DNA from: Didymella arachidicola
Lineage: Eukaryota > Ascomycota > Dothideomycetes > Pleosporales > Didymellaceae
NCBI GenBank assembly: GCA_016630955.3
Contig: CM049993.1
Location: 558,001-622,000, forward strand
DNA length: 64,000 nucleotides
Direction of reading: 5' to 3'
The notes below the pieces were generated by a model. That model was not told the origin of the DNA, made no database searches, and saw nothing but the letters and a program-made list of their open reading frames with translations. Of this stretch, positions 23,554-34,424 are shown piece after piece; positions within the stretch are counted from its first letter, which is position 1, and the number at the start of each line of letters is the position of its first letter. The translations under genes were made by a program, and so were the position numbers.

Positions 23554-25533
23554 CTACAACTTATCCCTGGTGTCCATCTGTCGTTTTGAGAATACTCGGT
23601 AACGTTGTGCTGTCTTTATGCGCCATTGTTTTCCGAACTTGATGAACAGCCCGGTCGAAGCAAGAGCAAGAACAGTGATGAGAGCAAAGGTCAACATAAC
23701 GTTCTGTAGTCCAACCCTGGTGACCCAAGGAGTTAGGACGAAGACAAAGATAGTGGAGATGACGTTTCGAGTGAATGTTACCCCTACAACGGCATCTGCG
23801 ATGATCTTTTATGATGTCAGTAGAAGACTCAGACACGAGAAATTTGGCACTCACATCAGTGTACGAATCGGTAAGGTAGGTCAGAGCGACACTACACATG
23901 GGCGGCATGGCGAATGAGAACATGCCCATCTCGACCGCCACGAATGGCCAATAGAGTCCCAGACCCAGAACATATCCGAACATCAGTATTCCTGAGGCAG
24001 TCAGTCTGGATTCTTGCGCGACGAGGTGACGTTATATGACATACCAGCAGGAAAGAATGGCGCAAACGCGAGGAGCAACCAATGGCGCAAACGCGAGGAG
24101 CAACCAATGGCGCATCTCAGGCTCGTAGACACCATTGTTCTTGCGGGTCAGCCACAAGATCAGCCGATCGCTGAACGGCAAGCTTACAATGATACCAAGA
24201 GTATTACCAACCAAGGCTGGAATGCTCATTAGTCCCACCTGAGAAGCGGTGAAGCTGTATGGAGGTGCCGGTAGATATGTCGAAATAAGCGTCACTGAGA
24301 CCTGGAAAGCGGCAGTCACCAGTCCGTAGAGAAGCGCGACGTATAGAACCGCGGGTATAGTAGCCATCACGAAGAAAGGCTGGTATGTGTGATGCAGCAG
24401 CTGTAGCACCGAACCTTCTGACGTTGTCCAGGGTATCAACCGTCGAAGGTAAGACCTCCGTTGGGATGGCACTGTTGTGACGATTGAATGGACGGGCTCG
24501 AGATCGAGAGGCTCGTGGTCGGTCGATTTACAGTGCTTGGGTATATTGCTGATAGCAACGATGGAAGAGGCGCCTTTGATGCTAGGCATGAATTTGGTCT
24601 CCTCATATAAGAACGTGAAGAGGATGAGCAGGACACTGAGGATGATGGCCAACCACCACCATAGCCAGCGCCACCATTGGTCAATGGTGATATAGCCTGC
24701 AGCTATAGGCATCAGAGACCCGCCGATGGTCATGCACCATATATAAAGGTTGTTCATCAGACCTCTCTCGTGGACGAAGAAGACATCTATTCCTTGGTCA
24801 GTAATTGTAGAGTAGAGTAGCCAGGAGTGCCTAACTGCAACTGTCATCTGCACGATAACCTCCGCTAAGGCTCCCAATAGGCAGTTGAAGAGGTTGGTCA
24901 AGATGAGGTCGGCGGTGTTCTGCATCTTTGCTGACCAGATCATGACACCGATTTGGCCAATCAAGCTGAAGAGGCATATGGGCCGTCGCCTATACCTGAG
25001 TGCGAAAGGTATGAATAAGACAGCGCCCACTGCGAGAGCTGCGGATTCAGTCGCATAGCCGTTGTTCAATAAGTCGATGGTGAAGCCGAGCTCTTCCATT
25101 ATGGCAGGCCAAGTGGGTGTTGCCGCAGATATGCTGTTCGATACTGTCAATTTCTTCGCAGAGCATTTAGTATGCAGTCAAACTTTACTTACAGGCCAAA
25201 GATAACGAGGGAGTATAGCAGGGTCAAACCAAAGTTGAGGTGCTTCTCCCATGTCTTGCAATTCTGAGACTCTCAGCGGAGTCAGCTGAAGATAGAGATT
25301 TTCAACCATACCAAAGGATCATTTGGGTCGTTCGTTGACACAGGATGGAGGACAACTTCGACTTTCTCATGAGAGCTGTCGGTAGCCTGTCGCAACTCTG
25401 CCGCATTGTCAGTCTATATTGCAGCGAGAACTGTGCGTGCGTTCGAGAGACACCAACGCGGACCTTCGAGGGTTATGGTGCCAGGTGGCCATGCCGTTCT
25501 GACATCTTCGACAAGAAAGGGTGTTGAGTGCAT
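23554..25533 (-). pseudogene. Broken MFS transporter gene
   Basis: The gene starts at 25533 (MHSTPFLVEDVRTAWPPGTI) and follows a multi-exon chain: 25464-25533, 25312-25397, 25193-25263, then from 25133 downward. It continues through QPFFVMATIPAVLYVALLYG and VGLMSIPALVGNTLGIIV. Later exons 23855-23991 and 23554-23805 encode the last helices (MFGYVLGLGLYWPFVAVEMG; DIIADAVVGVTFTRNV) and the stop at 23554-23556. Two lesions are visible. A 25-bp tandem duplication at 24056-24105 shifts the frame and leads to an early stop. A 49-nt intron-like segment (24787-24835) is one base out of phase with the exons around it. The first-intron donor (GTCCGC) is also weak. Either it is a pseudogene or the allele makes a truncated protein. 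Confidence 0.75.
24056..24105. repeat. 25-bp perfect tandem duplication
   Basis: Two identical 25-bp units (24056-24080 and 24081-24105), followed by the first nine bases of a third, lie inside an exon of the minus-strand MFS gene. With one unit removed, the exon reads through to FFPAG at the next intron; with two units the frame is lost. Confidence 0.95.
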
Positions 25534-26259
25534 TGCGAGTTGAAGTCAACTCAATGATCGAGGAAGACTAGTCTTGATGGTCAGGTCTACGAGTCTGCGC
25601 TCAACATATAGTGACTGAGCCATCGTCCTCCTCGAAGCTAAGCAATGTGTGGCTGCCGATTATGGGTCCAGATCTGGGGTAAGACCTTCAGCGTCAACAG
25701 CGATAGCAACTGAACTTAAACGCTATCAAATGCCGTCACTCGGTCCCAAGCGTCTTACCCCAACTTTCGGCGGCTGCTGGGCGTTGCTCACCAAACAAGG
25801 GACGATCCGCGCGCCTGGACCTACCCAATTGGGTCGTATCTGCTGCGCAAAGCCAAGGTCCGTTGTCGGTGTGAAAGACTGGCTTTACTGCAGATAGGCC
25901 ACAGATCAGTCGCCGATGTCATTGCCAGATAGAACCGCATATTCGACAATCTAACGACTCCAAGGCCGTTGACAACTTTTAATGAGACGCTAACGAAACC
26001 CCAGCCTTCCCCGGAACGGCTAGTTTTTGAGCGCACGTAGCAGGTACGCCCGAGAGCGTCCAGGTGCGGCTTCCGCTCCACGCCTCCAATCCTACGAACA
26101 TGCCGGTCCCGTTATTATTACTGTATCTCGATATGGGGGTCCAAATGACAGTTCCGCGGCTTGCGGGCTCTCAGCTATAACCCAACGCCAGTATCGTTAC
26201 CCGTTATGCTCTCCTAATAACCTTCCTTCGTCCTCACGTTTCAGACAGTCAAATCCAAA
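25534..26259. other. Intergenic, divergent upstream regions
   Basis: Lies between the broken MFS gene (minus) and the amidohydrolase relic (plus). No coding sequence, repeat or RNA gene is recognised. Confidence 0.45.
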
Positions 26260-27918
26260 ATGAGACAGAAGATAACCTCAGCATCGAACATGGCTGCAAT
26301 GGCAGCTACTCTTGTGTTCGTCAATGGACGCATATTCGTTTCTACGGACGCACAGAAATAGACGACTGGTTTCTCCCATTGTATGGTTCTTGAGGGCGAC
26401 AAAATCTCACATGTCGGAAGCAAAAATGACGAGTTGGTTCAGGAGATCATCCAGAGTGATTTCGAGATTATCGACCTGGAGAATCGTGTCATCGTGCCGG
26501 GCTTCATCGATGCGCACACACATCTCCTCTTCTTTGGTCTTTCGCTGCGGAAGCTCGACCTTACCGATTGCAGTGTACTTAAGCTAGTCGAGTCAGCAAT
26601 CTCAATCTATGCGAAGGAACATCCAGAGATGCCCCGGATCCTTTATTGTGGGTGGCATCAGCCGAGCACTGGACGACTAGCGTTCGCTACAATGTTGGAT
26701 GAACTTGATCCTCAACAACGCCCCATCAACGTCGAATCATTAGACCTACATTCGACTTGGGTCAACACCGCTTCTCTCAGAGAACTTCCTCTGGACCATT
26801 CTAAAGACCTCGACCATCACCAGGTTCCACGTGACGAGAGTGGAGATCCAACCGGACTATTTGCGGAAGGAGGACAAACCGACATTGTCTGGACTTACCC
26901 TGATGAGAAGTATACCGAGGTAGACAAACAGGATGCTATTCAGTAAGCCTTCAACGCTTATACTGCAGCTGGTTATACTGGCACAATTGACATGGCGATG
27001 GATGAAAACGCTTGGGGTGCGCTGAGACAGTATCGCGAGAAGAACGGCGCACTGCCCATCCACGTTGCCGCACACTGGCTAGTCCGTCCGGTGGGTGACC
27101 TAGAAGCACAAGTCGACTTCTCCATCTCACAAAACAAGCAATGGCATCCTTCAGCAACGCCAGACTTTTGCGTTGTAGGCATCAAACTCGACGGAGTCGT
27201 AGATGGGTGCACTGCGGCTTTGACGCAACCATATCCAGGCCATTCCAATCTCATTGATCCTCTGTTCACGAAAGAGCAGATGGAGATGGTAGTGGAGAAA
27301 GCAACACGGGCCGGTCTCCAGGTCGCCATCCATGCCATCGGCAACAACGCTGTCAAGCAAGCCATCAACTCGATCGCAGAAGCCAATACGCCCGCAGGTT
27401 GCCACCGTATTGAGCATCTTGAGATCACATCCAAGGAAGACGCCAAACATCTGGGAGCGTTAGGCATAACTGCGTCAGTTCAGCCTGTTCACTCTGACCC
27501 GGCAATTCTGGTCGATTACCAGAAGCTGATCGGCCCACACCTTTGGGACCGAGCTTTTGCCTACAAAGAGTTCCTGGATCATTATGCATGTGTAGCGTTT
27601 AGTACCGATGCACCGACGGCGTGCCATCTACCGTTGCCTAACCTGTACAACGCGACGACAAGGCGGAGTGCTACGCAACCGCAGATGATAGAAAGGACAA
27701 CGCCGCACCAGGCGCTCACGATGAGCCAGGCCTTCCATGCTGCAACAGCTGGAGCTGCCTGCCCACGCTTTGCTGAGACTTGGACAGGAACTCGTAAGGT
27801 AGGTCTGCGGGCTGGTTTTGTAGTATTGGATTCGAAGTGGACTCCTGAGTCGCTGTTGGATGATAGCGTTGCGGAAACGTGGTCGAAGGGCAAGAAAGTC
27901 TATGTCACAGCGCATTGA
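26260..27918 (+). pseudogene. Amidohydrolase-3 (YtcJ-like) with two in-frame stops
   Basis: One continuous frame without introns encodes a metal-dependent amidohydrolase of the YtcJ-like group, about 550 residues. The N-terminal beta strand TLVFVNGRIFVSTDAQK is followed by a TAG at 26359-26361 and then TTGFSHCMVLEGDKISHVGS. Next comes the metal-binding GFIDAHTHL. A TAA at 26944-26946 interrupts between KQDAIQ and AFNAYTAAGYTGTIDM. The second half keeps IHAIGNNAVK, CHRIEHLE and FSTDAP, which supply the remaining metal ligands and catalytic Asp. Both stops are one C-to-T change from Gln codons and no plausible intron removes them. It might instead be expressed from 26383 or 26992 as fragments. 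Confidence 0.82.
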
Positions 27919-28810
27919 GCATGAAACTGTAAAAGTCATGATCTATGGCAAGTACATGGTGCGCGCAAATTGGACTCCTCTCATTGAGATTCTCAGTTGA
28001 CGTTCAACAGAATTTGACGATACTCGCGTACAGCATGGTTCATCCTAGTGAAAGAGAGCTTGTCTTGCAGCGGCGCAAGCATGAAGATGCGATCGAAAAT
28101 GGATGAGCTGGAACGTTTGCTCATTTTCTACATCGTGCTCAACGGGTTGAATGGGCAAGAGTCGGTGATGTTGCGCGAGCGGGCGGTGGACCCGGCGAAG
28201 CGAGTTTTGTTTGTCAGGCAGCTGCTGCGGGCTCACCTTTCTATCTACCACCAGCAAGAAAACCCGACAGACCGCATGATCCATCAATGAACCGAATACC
28301 TGTGCCGCGCACAATATGTATCGACAAAGTTTTACCTTGATGATGAAATTATGTCTGAACGCCACGAGAGCTGGCGCGCGTCTCAGCCTGCTTTACCTGC
28401 CACAGGTCTCCGCGGACCTGATTGTCAGGTCACCAACCGAACAACGGAGTGGATCATATACTTCCGACTAGATAGGGGTTTGTTGTGCTACGTTGACTGG
28501 TCATCCTCGTCTCCTGATAACGTGTGGAAGACCCACGCTCATCCCAAAGATCACACTGCCGTTGGAAACAATCCATTTTATTGGCTACACATCGTCCCGA
28601 TTGGCCTGAGACGCAAGTGCGGTAAGTACCGCAACTATTGCAGATCGCTTGCAGCCTTGACTGCCTACACAAGGCAATGGTCGTCGCGGCGACTACCACT
28701 TGAGATTCTGGGGCGCCTGAGGAGGCTTACCTAGGTCTTGTGTTATATTGATATCTCAACAACCGGCTCGACCCTGATCATGTACACAAACCTTCAGTGC
28801 GCTCGCCGCT
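27919..28810. other. Intergenic, no supported gene
   Basis: Short frames at 28048-28290 and 28351-28734 lack recognisable motifs and competing frames are open on the other strand. Nothing is called. Confidence 0.4.
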
Positions 28811-30625
28811 ATGAGCTCGTCAATCATCGACATTGTCAAGCATGGTCCGTTCCTCGCGCCGACTCGCACTGTTAATCCCAAGCTGGGTTGGGTCCAGCTT
28901 CTCTGGGTACAATCTTACCGCCTAGTCTCTGTTGCCATCCTACTTACGGGTATTGTCTTCGGCGCCAAGGGCTTCAAGCTCACTCTGAAAGACTTCACTG
29001 TTACATTGTACAGCATCGACTCTGACCTGCAACTGGTACTTCTTGGATTGTTTAACAAGATGCTGGACGTGTTACTTGTCAGTTCACTCGAATACACGGC
29101 ATCTGTGTTACTTATGACATGGATGACCGTAGAACGGGCGACCGGCAAAAATTCACGCGGTGCCACATTCATCGATATGAATATCGAGAGCGAGCTCACG
29201 AAACCGTGGATGACTCTGTACAGCTTTGCAGTGCGGTGTCAGTAGAGTTGGAAGAATGCGACGAGTCTGACGTTTTGGAAGACTTCACGGAGAGATTTAT
29301 GGAAAGTTTGAGAATTAGAAGAAGCTGGAAGAGCTTTCGTCGCATGTTGTTATGCCTTGTCATATCTATTTCTGTGCTACTACAAGGTCTGGCCATCAAC
29401 ACTGTGGCGATACCCAAGCTACGCTGGTACCCGAACATGCCGAACGATCACAACGGATGGTCGCTTGACTCTGTGGCACGCAAGCAGCTCACTGTCACCT
29501 ATCCGAAGGTCTACCTGGAGGAAGTGACTTGGTCGAACATTGACAGACTGGCGACAAACAACGTTGGCATTGAAGGAAGCTCTGAATGGTCAACGGCCCT
29601 TTCCGCATCCCGCTCACTCGACGGCATTGCGGACATCCTGTCAACATTTTCGAGATGGTTGACAGGATGGCAGCCCGTACTCAACAGAACCGTCAGTAAC
29701 AACAGGGTTTGGACTGGCTTGAATACGACTTTCGACGAGGATCATGTCCTCGAAACCTTGTCTGTGTCAGCCATGCAGGTATGGGATGTTTTCCAGTGGC
29801 TGCGAGACGACCACCACCCTTTAGGAACGAATTCTACAGGCTGGACAGGCAACCTGACCCTCGTGGTACCCGTCTTGAATAGCAAGTGCGAGCTTCGTAC
29901 ATCCGAGGCCACTATCCCTCCCAATATGATCACTGTCAGCGTTCCATACGACCGGCTTTCTCGCGATCCCAGTCTCACAATCAACCTCGGGCCCAACCCT
30001 GAACGTGAGTTTCTGGGCGCACGATGTACTTTCACGTTTCGACAAGCACTACACTCGTTCGGCATGGGGATCATCGACATGGATGCGCCAGACATTTCTC
30101 AGAATCAGTACTGGAACAAGTTCAACGAGACTCTGACTTACCAACCAAGCCTTGCGCAGGACTTTGAAATCATACGCGCATTAGCGGTTCACGCTGATAG
30201 AATTTTGCTATACATGAACTAGCTCATGGCACGGGACGGCATGCTCGCCTATCTCCTTCTTTTGAGTCGTAAGCTGCGCACCGAAATACCCTCTGTTACT
30301 TCGGACGCTCATGGGTTTACGGTAGTTATGGGCGTTCTCCTCCAAAATATACGGATCGGGTCCTCGACTTGCATGGGAATGGAGTGTAGTGGTCGTTCTA
30401 GTGGTCATAGTTTGCTGCTTCTGCTTTGGTATATGGCAGACATTTTGGTACAAAGTGGCGCCTGGAGAGTGGACAGAATTATCTGGCATGACGATGATTG
30501 CCTATGGGACAAAAACAGAGCTAGAGGATATTCACGACGAAGAGAAAGCGAGTCGGAGGTTGTATGCCGTTGACAAAGAGCCAAAGACAATGCTCTGGAG
30601 CAAAGCACATGATGGGACGAAGTAG
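28811..30625 (+). CDS. Fungal multi-pass membrane protein; gene model uncertain
   Basis: Starts at an ATG (MSSSIIDIVKHGPFLAPTRT). Hydrophobic segments flank residues 35-55 and 75-110, then comes another near LCLVISISVLLQGLAINTVA, a large region with several N-x-S/T sites that looks extracellular, and a last helix (SVVVVLVVIVCCFCFGIW) before a cytosolic tail ending at 30625. This layout is common among lineage-specific membrane proteins of these fungi. Frame must change twice. A 101-nt intron 29218-29318 fits the first change. The second could be an intron 30187-30325 with an unusual GTTCAC donor. Alternatively the segment is coding and is broken by a TAG at 30220 plus a one-base shift near a GTAAGC donor at 30269. 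Function unknown; possibly a pseudogene. Confidence 0.5.
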
Positions 30626-30765
30626 TCAGAGACTTGTTGTTTCATTCAGCTATATATGGAAACTATAAATGAACCCTTTGTGCTTCTTAACGCCGATGCC
30701 AGCGGACCTAGCTTGCTCCCAGAATTTCATCTGGCTAATGCAGCGATGCAACTCGTTTTGGGGGC

Positions 30766-31518
30766 TCACAATTCAACAGGCTCCTCACCAAAGCCGGCCC
30801 AAGACTTCCAGCTCGTCGATCTGCTCTTCTTCTCACCAGGCAGCCGGACACCCTCAATCTCCTCAGACGTGACGTTGTACCAATCCTCGGTCGGGATCCA
30901 TCCAATGTAAGCACGATCTCCGAACCCACCGATCCAGTAGACCTCATCCACCACCAGTCTCACCCACTTGCTCTCATGAATTCTGTTTCCAGGCAGCCAC
31001 CACGCAGCATCTGGGTGGTACTTGACAAAGCACGTCGTAAGCGCGACCCTATTAGTCTCCTCGGCACTGATCTCCTCCAAATGTCCCACTAGCGAGAGGC
31101 GCGGCAGCGATGCCGGACTACGCCACACGTTATCCTGGGGATGCCAGCGCATGCTCAGCGTGATATTGGAGCCTGCATCGACGTTCTTGAACGACGTGGC
31201 AATGCTGATGGCGAGGATCGTGGGGTTGCCTGTGTCGGGTTCACAGTCGCCGAAGTAGTCCATCAGCCCGATCGGGGCGCCGTCAACGGAGGGCCGGTTC
31301 TCGGTGGCGCGGTGCGAGCTGGATGGGAAGACGGTCGAGAGCGTGCCGATACTTTCTAAACGGAGGATACGGCGCGCTTGCACGGCAGACTCGTGGATGC
31401 TGGGGATGGTGAAGCCGCTGTCATGCTGGGCTGTATTGGTGAAGAGGCGTTGCGGTGACGGGAGGTTGGTGGCAAAGGTCAGACTGATAAGGGGGAGGAG
31501 CGCAGTTGAGAGATGCAT
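30766..31518 (-). CDS. Secreted CREG-like FMN-binding split-barrel protein
   Basis: A 250-residue single-exon protein with a signal peptide (MHLSTALLPLISLTFAT). It then follows the CREG/pyridoxamine-phosphate-oxidase-like fold: ESAVQARRILRLESIGTLST, GAPIGLMDYFGDCEPDTGNP, LPRLSLVGHLEEI, and a C-terminal WIGGFGDRAYIGWIPTEDWY that closes the barrel. Such proteins are secreted or vacuolar, and many bind no flavin. The longer frame upstream has no better ATG. The C-terminus is basic and Ser-rich. A role cannot be assigned. Confidence 0.82.
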   Translation of the reverse strand: MHLSTALLPLISLTFATNLPSPQRLFTNTAQHDSGFTIPSIHESAVQARRILRLESIGTLSTVFPSSSHRATENRPSVDGAPIGLMDYFGDCEPDTGNPTILAISIATSFKNVDAGSNITLSMRWHPQDNVWRSPASLPRLSLVGHLEEISAEETNRVALTTCFVKYHPDAAWWLPGNRIHESKWVRLVVDEVYWIGGFGDRAYIGWIPTEDWYNVTSEEIEGVRLPGEKKSRSTSWKSWAGFGEEPVEL

Positions 31519-32184
31519 GATGCTAGAAAGGCTAAGAGATACTGCGGGGAGGAAGGAGGAGCTAGCTAGCTGCTTGATCTGAAAGGGCGAAGCTGTGCAG
31601 TTGTCACCTGTGTGTGGTGTACGAGGGCAAATGGAGCTCCAAGCAGGACAAACAGTTACAGATGCATCACGCGATTGTAAGCGGGGCCAAGTGCTGTCAC
31701 GGGCTTGAGAGTCAAAAGCCCAGGCCAAAATCTAGAAATCTAGCATGTGCAGGGTTGTTTGCTGAGAAGTGCAGCATCGTGCTCGGCAAGTTTGGTGATG
31801 TTTGTGGGGTGTCGTTGCCAGCCAGACGCGCATCCCATCAATCGATGTTCTCGAGGCCGTGTCTTCCATCTGATTAGATGTTGATAAGAATCGCACTTGC
31901 TCGCCAAGTCCGCCCAAACCGAATGCGGCAGGCTCGCTTCGCACACAGCCAAAATCGATACCTCACCTTTGACGCCGCCCCCCAGTTCATCGACAACCTC
32001 ACCGCCAACCTGTACGTATCCCGCCCGCACGACTGCACGCACCTCGAATATTGCACCCGAACATCTCGACGAGAACATTTTCGCGCCGCCCGCACACACC
32101 TTTTCGCCAGGAGAACACAGCTAATCTGCGATTTGCCACATAGAACCAACAGTCGCCAACTCATCAAACCCATCAACCGCAATC
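31519..32184. promoter_or_regulatory. Divergent promoter, CREG-like/RPS30
   Basis: The 666 bp between the CREG-like start (minus) and the RPS30 start (plus) serves both genes. The last 250 bp are pyrimidine-rich and C-rich on the plus strand, as usual upstream of highly expressed ribosomal protein genes of filamentous fungi. Confidence 0.5.
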
Positions 32185-32620
32185 ATGGGTAAGGTTCACG
32201 GATCCCTCGCTCGTGCCGGAAAGGTCAAGTCTCAGACTCGTAAGTTGCTGCTCTTCGAATCAAGTGTATGACGAGTGCTAATGATTCGCAGCCAAGGTAA
32301 GCTCACACTCCTAAACGCACGCTCGAACTCCGCGACAATACCTCGACTTCATATCTTCGACGACGAACACATTACTTGCGAGGACGTGGCGAATGCGGGA
32401 CGATGGGAAAGACTCGTTCAAAGGCTGACACGTTGGAATAGGTTGAGCCCCAGGAGAAGAAGAAGACCCCCAAGGGCCGCGCCAAGAAGAGGCTCACCTA
32501 CACTCGCCGTTTCGTCAACGTCACCATGACCGGTGGCAAGAGGAAGGTCAGTGGATATGCGGATCCTGCGCAGAGACGGAATGCTGACCGGCGCAGATGA
32601 ACCCTAACCCCACCTCGTAA
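32185..32620 (+). CDS. RPS30: 40S ribosomal protein eS30
   Basis: Cytosolic small-subunit ribosomal protein, 62 residues, not fused to a ubiquitin-like domain. Four exons: 32185-32239, 32292-32296, 32442-32546 and 32597-32620. Introns are 52, 145 and 50 nt, each with a CTAAT or CTGAC branch site and a CAG or TAG acceptor. The protein opens MGKVHGSLARAGKVKSQTPK, continues VEPQEKKKTPKGRAKKRLTY and ends GGKRKMNPNPTS, matching the family end to end. Exon 2 is only 5 nt and supplies most of the Pro-Lys pair conserved in eS30; skipping it would create an immediate stop. The gene is easily missed by ORF scanning. Confidence 0.95.
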
Positions 32621-33230
32621 ACAACTCGATACTGAGAGGGCGTTCGGAACGAGCACGATGAGCTAGATGTTTTGTCATGAATTCGGTTTCCTCGGGCTGG
32701 CTATGACTCTGGATCAGAGGGAGTGGGATGCACCGTATGAGGTAGGCGTTGCTACGGCTCGCCACTTCGCAGCAGCAAGATCCCACACTTTGGGAGGATG
32801 GGGCATACTCATGGCGTAAATGTATATTCGGCTTTTGCACGGCTACATCACGAAATATAGCTTTTTGTGACTCGATACTGTTCCTTCCGTCTTGCGTCGT
32901 GTTGTTTCGGTTTGTGCACATCTGCACTTGATTGCACGGGTTGCTGTTCTGCATACAACGAACAAGCATCTTTAACAAGCATCTTTACGCCTTTGGGACC
33001 ATCACCGCTTGCTTCATGTTTCAGATGCACAGCTCCTAGAAGGGCGCACCTCCCCGCACAATAGGGTGGGTGAGTGGGCTGCGGCCGGTTGGCTCAGGCA
33101 CAAAGCTTCGACCAAGCGAACGACGTCACCCGAGCTTCTCAGCTCATCAGGTGCTTAAGCTCCGACCAAGCTCCACCATCAAACAATCCTCTCAAATCGC
33201 AACACCAATAACCCCAGGATACCATTCAAG

Positions 33231-33779
33231 ATGTTTAAACGATTCTTTGGCGAGGTATGCGCTTTCCAATTGATCTTCAGATAACATCGCTGACAGCTTT
33301 AGCACGGCGCAAAGAACGTCGTTACGCTCTTCCATAAGCCCTCGTCCCAGGCCTCTATACGCGCGCACACCATCATCAAGCAAGCAAATGCGCAGTCAGT
33401 TGCGACCGCCACCGAGGACCAGGCCAGTAGCCACCACGCTCAGAACAAGGCCGAGCGCACAGAGTTCGAGCTCGATGTCACAGAAGCACCGCCCACGGCC
33501 GATCAGCTCAAGAACATCTTGGAATACTTGGGTGGACCAAGCGCAGTGAGCCGGGTCATTGAGGGAGCCAAGGATGAAACAGATGCGCTGAGGAGGTTGA
33601 AGGCCGATGGGAACACGTTCAAGAGGCCGCTGGTTGTGGACTGGAATCAGGGCAAGGCTGGTAAGTGCTGTTCAAACACATTGCGTGAGACGGAGAGCTA
33701 ACGCGTATCTGTAGTCGTTGGTGATAATGAGTCCGAGATTCTCAGCTTGCTGAAGAACATATCGGCCGAGAAGAAGTAG
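33231..33779 (+). CDS. FMP46: FMP46-like mitochondrial redox protein (DUF1687)
   Basis: Small thioredoxin-fold protein of the fungal DUF1687 family; yeast Fmp46 is a putative mitochondrial redox protein. Three exons, 33231-33254, 33303-33660 and 33715-33779, with introns of 48 and 54 nt, give 148 residues. Recognisable parts are MFKRFFGEHGAKNVVTLFHK at the start, FELDVTEAPPTADQLKNILE, and FKRPLVVDWNQGKAVVGDNE near the end, which mirrors the glutaredoxin cis-Pro region. The family position for a redox Cys is not occupied: no Cys is present in the predicted protein, so redox activity is doubtful. The yeast protein is about 133 residues. Confidence 0.8.
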
Positions 33780-34424
33780 GAAACAAATCAGCCATAGGAT
33801 AGCGAAAATATGCTTCGAGGTCGGTGACCTGATTTCCTTTACTTTAATCGTTCCACTATGTCAACCTCTTAGTTGCTGGCATTGTGGTGTAGTCAGTCGG
33901 CATCGATGCTGCAAGATCCCTCACCGCTGATTCGTGCACAAGCACATACATATAGGCGACGGGTATCTGCAGATTCCTGAGACGGCTTTCCTTCATGTTT
34001 GTCCTCATTGAGGGCATGTGGGCGTCCATATGCTGAGCACACGTTTGTTTGGATCTCTAATCTCCTGCCTTGTTGTTCTGTCCTAGTCCAAGATTATATT
34101 TGGATGTGAATTGTTGATGGACAAGACTGCCCTCAGTAGATTTCATGCACGTCTGCTCCCTGGTCGACGAAACTGCGCTGCGCGGAGTCTCACCTTCACC
34201 TCACGTCCTTGCGCGCTAAGATTGCGCCTTCCATTACAGTCAAACGGCGAGTGCCCGCTTCCTACACTCATTCCCACCCTCTTCACGCTCCACTGGTCGC
34301 CTTCGATATTTTTCTTCCCCAGGGCGTACGGCGTCCCGCGGCATGCACTTGCTCTGTTGAAGCCCCGTCTCCCGCCTGCTTCTCCTAGCTCTTGTTTGTG
34401 TTTACCTTTTCCACTTGCGCCAAC
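33780..34424. other. Intergenic; promoter and leader of the RRM gene
   Basis: No supported coding sequence. The pyrimidine-rich stretch from about 34250 to 34420 is typical of the region just upstream of fungal start codons. Confidence 0.45.

Noticed and set aside
26383..26946. Reading the amidohydrolase as two separate complete genes
   Set aside because: Each half lacks essential parts of the fold, and the two are collinear in one frame with a single stop between them.
33885..33955. tRNA A-box-like sequence (TGGTGTAGTC)
   Set aside because: No matching B box or cloverleaf could be drawn.
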